The position numbers were made by a program, and so were the translations under genes. A stretch of DNA of 41,258 bases from positions 1 to 41,258 of the forward strand of contig JALOLT010000009.1 of NCBI GenBank assembly GCA_025455775.1, given 5' to 3'. The stretch comes from Fimbriimonadaceae bacterium. Lineage in GTDB: Bacteria; Armatimonadota; Fimbriimonadia; Fimbriimonadales; Fimbriimonadaceae. Shown here one piece after another: positions 38,451-41,258 of the stretch (within the stretch, counting starts at the first letter, position 1; the number at the start of each line of letters is the position of its first letter). The notes beneath the pieces were generated by a model, which was not told the origin of the DNA, searched no databases, and was given only the letters and a program-made list of their open reading frames with translations.

Positions 38451-41258
38451 GTGCCAGCGAAACGTGACAAATTGTCGGAGACCGCCGAGCAGAGGCTTGG
38501 CGCGGCGACTATCCGTGGGTTAGAAGTGCTTGCCGCTTCTTACCCGATGGAGAATTGTTCGCTTTTCGACCATGACGGGTTCCAGATTTGGCCACGGGCA
38601 TCTTTAGACACTCCGCCTGATCTGAGGAAAGTAGTTCAAGAAGCCTGGCGTTCTGGCGCTTCGCAACAACTGAGTCGGATGGGAACCCTTACGGCAAGCC
38701 GGATGGGTGACATGGGCGTTTTTGTCCGGCAATCAGATACGGCAGGAATGGGGTTTCAGCTTCCCCCAGGAGTGCTTGAATCGTTAGAAGATTATCTTTT
38801 CATAATCGATACAGATGGGCTCATTATACAAGATATCAAGACTTCGGCTGCTGCCAGGCCTGTAGGCTTTGAGGACTTTACAGGTTTGAGCATTTGGGAT
38901 ATTTTGAAGGCTTCAGATGCAGCCGACATGCTGCGTCGCCTCCGCAATGCTTGTTTTGCGCAAGGAGTTGAAAGAACTCCGATCAATGTCTCGACGCGGG
39001 ATGCGACACTCCATCTTCGAGGAATTCTCTCGAGACTCGATGACGCTCACTGTTTGGTCATCGCCAAGGACACCACAAAGGAACGCCAGTTAGATCTTTA
39101 CCAGGAGACAATTCGACGGCTTCTTTCCGTCTTGCCTTATCGAGCCTATGTCGTGGATCGAAACGGCAAGTATTTTGTAGGGAAACTCCCGGGCCAAGTC
39201 GAGACAACCGTTTTGGGCAGGTCGCTAGAAGGCTACGGATTGGAGAAGTTTCAATCAGATAGAGAGCTAGCAGAATCATTAAGTCGTATCGCAACAGTAT
39301 TGGGCACCGGGATGCCACTGATTTATCGCAAAACAGTGGACGAACATCTTCTCGATGTTCCTATCGAGGTTGAAGTGATCTTATTGCCATTTGACCCAGA
39401 TCATGTTTTGAGCTTAGTTCGAAGAATTGAGAAAACCGACGAGTCAACTGTGAATGAAGGGCTTCGAGGTCTTGCGTCCATGTTGATTCAAAATCTGGCA
39501 GACGAGTTCATTCTTGTTGATCTTTCAGGCAATATAGTTGAGTATGTCAATCAGAACCCAACAAATTCTGAAAAAGTTGGACGGCATTACGGGGAGCTCA
39601 TATCCGAAGAAGAGTTTCGCGAGACGATGACTTATGCAGCCAAGGCGGTAGCGAATCGACAAGCGATCTCTTTTGTCAGGCGACAGCCCGAGAATGGAAA
39701 GCTGAGCTACTTTGATATTAGGGTGCTTCCCTTTCCAAATGCAACCGTTGGAATCTTGATTAAGAATACTAGCGATCAATATGGAGAGCACTTGGGCCGT
39801 AAGGCAGCTGCCACCTTAGCAGAACGCCTCATGCTTGCGACTCCTGATTGGATCAGGGTACTCGACCGACAAGGGCAATTTGTCCAGCAGTTCGATGATG
39901 GACCTTCAAAGCCTTTCTCCCCATTTGGAGACTTAGTTGGAAAGACAATATTTGATGTTGCAAATCGTGATAGTGCCCTGGAAACATTGGAGCGGATCCA
40001 ACGAGTCATACGCACAGGAGAAGTAGAGCAGTACTTCCGAAGTAGTACCATCGCTGGGACGGAGTTGATCCTAGACATCCGCATCATGAGGCTCGATGAG
40101 GCTCACGTTTTAAGTCTAACCAGAGATGTGACCCGAGAAAAGAGGCTCCATGAGGAAGTGGCGAAATCGGAAGCAAACCAACGAGCGATTCTATCAAGTG
40201 TGCCTGATCTGTTGGTCGTTCTTTCGCGAGATGGGACTGCCCTGAATTTCCACTCAGCAAAGGTGGATCATTTTTACCTCAATCCTGGTGTACAAGCAGG
40301 TTGCCACTATTCTTTGCTCTACCCTCCCCAACTTTGTGATGTCGCAACAAAGCAACTTCAGGACTGTTCGACAGAGGGCGACTCTGGGGTCGATCTAGTG
40401 CATTGTCAGATTGGCGGTCAGATGAGGGCTTACGAGCTAAGGACAGTGACGGTAGACGATCAAAGATTTCTACAGATATGGCAGGACATAACTGATATCA
40501 CCCTGAGCAACGAGAGGTCAGACCGCTTTTTTGCCCTTTCTACTGAGTGTATGCTTGTTTGTGATGATCGTTGGACGATTCTACAAGCGAGTGGTGCCTT
40601 TTGCCAGTTTGTAGGGAGGAGTAGCCGTGAAGTTCACGGCAAGAATTTCCTAGAGTTTGTGCATCCAGATGACAAGATAGGGTGCATGAGAGAAGCCATT
40701 CGGGCCGTGAAGTCCCGGCCAACCAGGAACTTTGTCACGAGGATGATATCGAAAGACGGCGAGCACCGTCAGTTCTTATGGAACGCAGATTGGGACGATA
40801 AATTTCAGGTCTCTTACAGTGTAGGACGTGATGTAACCTTTGAGCTGGCTCAGTCCTGGCTCTTAGAAAAAACGCAAGACTTAGGCAAGATCGGTGGATG
40901 GAGACTCGACCTTCTGAAGGGGACACTGTGGGTTACCTCTGGTTGGAAGAGAATCCACGGACTGCCGAATGGGAATCCCGTTACAGGGGCAGAAATTGAA
41001 ACGCTCTACGGCAAACCTTTCGATGTCATCAAAGAGAGATTAGTTAACAAACTGATTGATCAAACGCAGCCCCTTATCGCAAACCACCCGGTGAAACTCC
41101 CTGGGGCGGAAACGATCTACACCCAAACTGTTGCGGAAATGGAAGTGATTCGCGGAGTGCCGACAGCACTCTTTGGGACAACGCGCGATATCACCGAACA
41201 GGTTAGGGCACAAAGGAGTCTTGCAAATCTGAATCGAAGTCTTGAGCAAAGGGTGAAG
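38451..41258 (+). CDS. Multi-PAS sensor protein (probable histidine kinase), 3' end cut by window
   Basis: The frame is open for 936 codons from GTG 38451 to the right edge. I count seven PAS-like units starting near residues 109 (DYLFIIDTDGLI), 222 (YRAYVVDRNGKYF), 343 (EFILVDLSGNIVEY), 457 (DWIRVLDRQGQF), 577 (DLLVVLSRDGTAL), 690 (ECMLVCDDRWTI, ending FLEFVHPDDK) and 806 (GGWRLDLLKGTLWV, a PAS_3 type). The last is followed by SLANLNRSLEQRVK, the coiled coil that commonly leads into a HisKA or GGDEF domain. No membrane segment is seen, so it is a cytoplasmic sensor. Codons ending in A or T (ATA, TTA, AGT) are commoner than in neighbours. The exact start is uncertain (ATG at 38547 is possible). 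Confidence 0.85.
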   Translation, partial: MPAKRDKLSETAEQRLGAATIRGLEVLAASYPMENCSLFDHDGFQIWPRASLDTPPDLRKVVQEAWRSGASQQLSRMGTLTASRMGDMGVFVRQSDTAGMGFQLPPGVLESLEDYLFIIDTDGLIIQDIKTSAAARPVGFEDFTGLSIWDILKASDAADMLRRLRNACFAQGVERTPINVSTRDATLHLRGILSRLDDAHCLVIAKDTTKERQLDLYQETIRRLLSVLPYRAYVVDRNGKYFVGKLPGQVETTVLGRSLEGYGLEKFQSDRELAESLSRIATVLGTGMPLIYRKTVDEHLLDVPIEVEVILLPFDPDHVLSLVRRIEKTDESTVNEGLRGLASMLIQNLADEFILVDLSGNIVEYVNQNPTNSEKVGRHYGELISEEEFRETMTYAAKAVANRQAISFVRRQPENGKLSYFDIRVLPFPNATVGILIKNTSDQYGEHLGRKAAATLAERLMLATPDWIRVLDRQGQFVQQFDDGPSKPFSPFGDLVGKTIFDVANRDSALETLERIQRVIRTGEVEQYFRSSTIAGTELILDIRIMRLDEAHVLSLTRDVTREKRLHEEVAKSEANQRAILSSVPDLLVVLSRDGTALNFHSAKVDHFYLNPGVQAGCHYSLLYPPQLCDVATKQLQDCSTEGDSGVDLVHCQIGGQMRAYELRTVTVDDQRFLQIWQDITDITLSNERSDRFFALSTECMLVCDDRWTILQASGAFCQFVGRSSREVHGKNFLEFVHPDDKIGCMREAIRAVKSRPTRNFVTRMISKDGEHRQFLWNADWDDKFQVSYSVGRDVTFELAQSWLLEKTQDLGKIGGWRLDLLKGTLWVTSGWKRIHGLPNGNPVTGAEIETLYGKPFDVIKERLVNKLIDQTQPLIANHPVKLPGAETIYTQTVAEMEVIRGVPTALFGTTRDITEQVRAQRSLANLNRSLEQRVK

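Overview
The window is chromosomal DNA of moderately high GC from a diderm bacterium. Lipid A and core genes (lpxK, a late acyltransferase, a GT9 heptosyltransferase), an outer-membrane-style lipoprotein, a menaquinone-type methyltransferase with a long-chain polyprenyl synthase, a PEP-CTERM-type surface protein ending in a VPEP/hydrophobic/RRRK tail, and a membrane chemoreceptor all fit. The tail style and gene mix suggest Armatimonadota (Fimbriimonadia-like). That placement is inference; no rRNA is present. I see no CRISPR, transposase, integrase or phage genes.

Layout. 1-2396 (minus): lpxK, acyltransferase and GT9 overlap each other in one envelope operon; GT9 runs off the left edge. 2471-4200 (plus): mtaB and a doubtful ORF. 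4297-12141 (minus): purS-purQ-NlpC/P60, then a WD40 propeller, a lipoprotein, a GH57 branching enzyme, a secreted phosphatase and dapB. 12326-17713 (plus): rimO, the PEP-CTERM protein, a repeat-rich gap, malate dehydrogenase, and speH with a long leader. 18126-22781 (minus): purM-purN-plsC-amidase-uridine kinase. 22852-25565 (plus): tRNA-Lys, then menG, polyprenyl synthase and a NagD-like phosphatase. 25543-27498 (minus): a membrane protein and pdxS. 27619-33639 (plus): a small ORF, a dgcA-dgcN-like pair, a Gfo/Idh/MocA oxidoreductase and a NIT-domain chemoreceptor. 33943-38379 (minus): a PhyH-type dioxygenase and a very large zinc metalloprotease. 38451-end (plus): a multi-PAS sensor cut by the right edge.

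The most unusual signal is not a gene. A family of GC-rich palindromic elements of about 70-90 bp lies between genes, at 14972-15044, 15354-15425, 17898-17965, 27683-27753 and, more diverged, 3817-3907, with a half copy at 15223-15253. Copies share a core layout, while the sequences of their stems differ between copies yet still pair. That is the pattern expected of selection on a DNA or RNA fold. I do not recognise the family.

Other points of interest: an AdoMet decarboxylase with an N-terminal membrane segment and a 230-nt leader; a D-glutamate catabolism-like gene pair behind a palindrome that overlaps its promoter; several genes whose -10 box sits 6-9 nt before an ATG with no ribosome binding site (possible leaderless mRNAs); and a cluster of very strong hairpins at 33651-33906.
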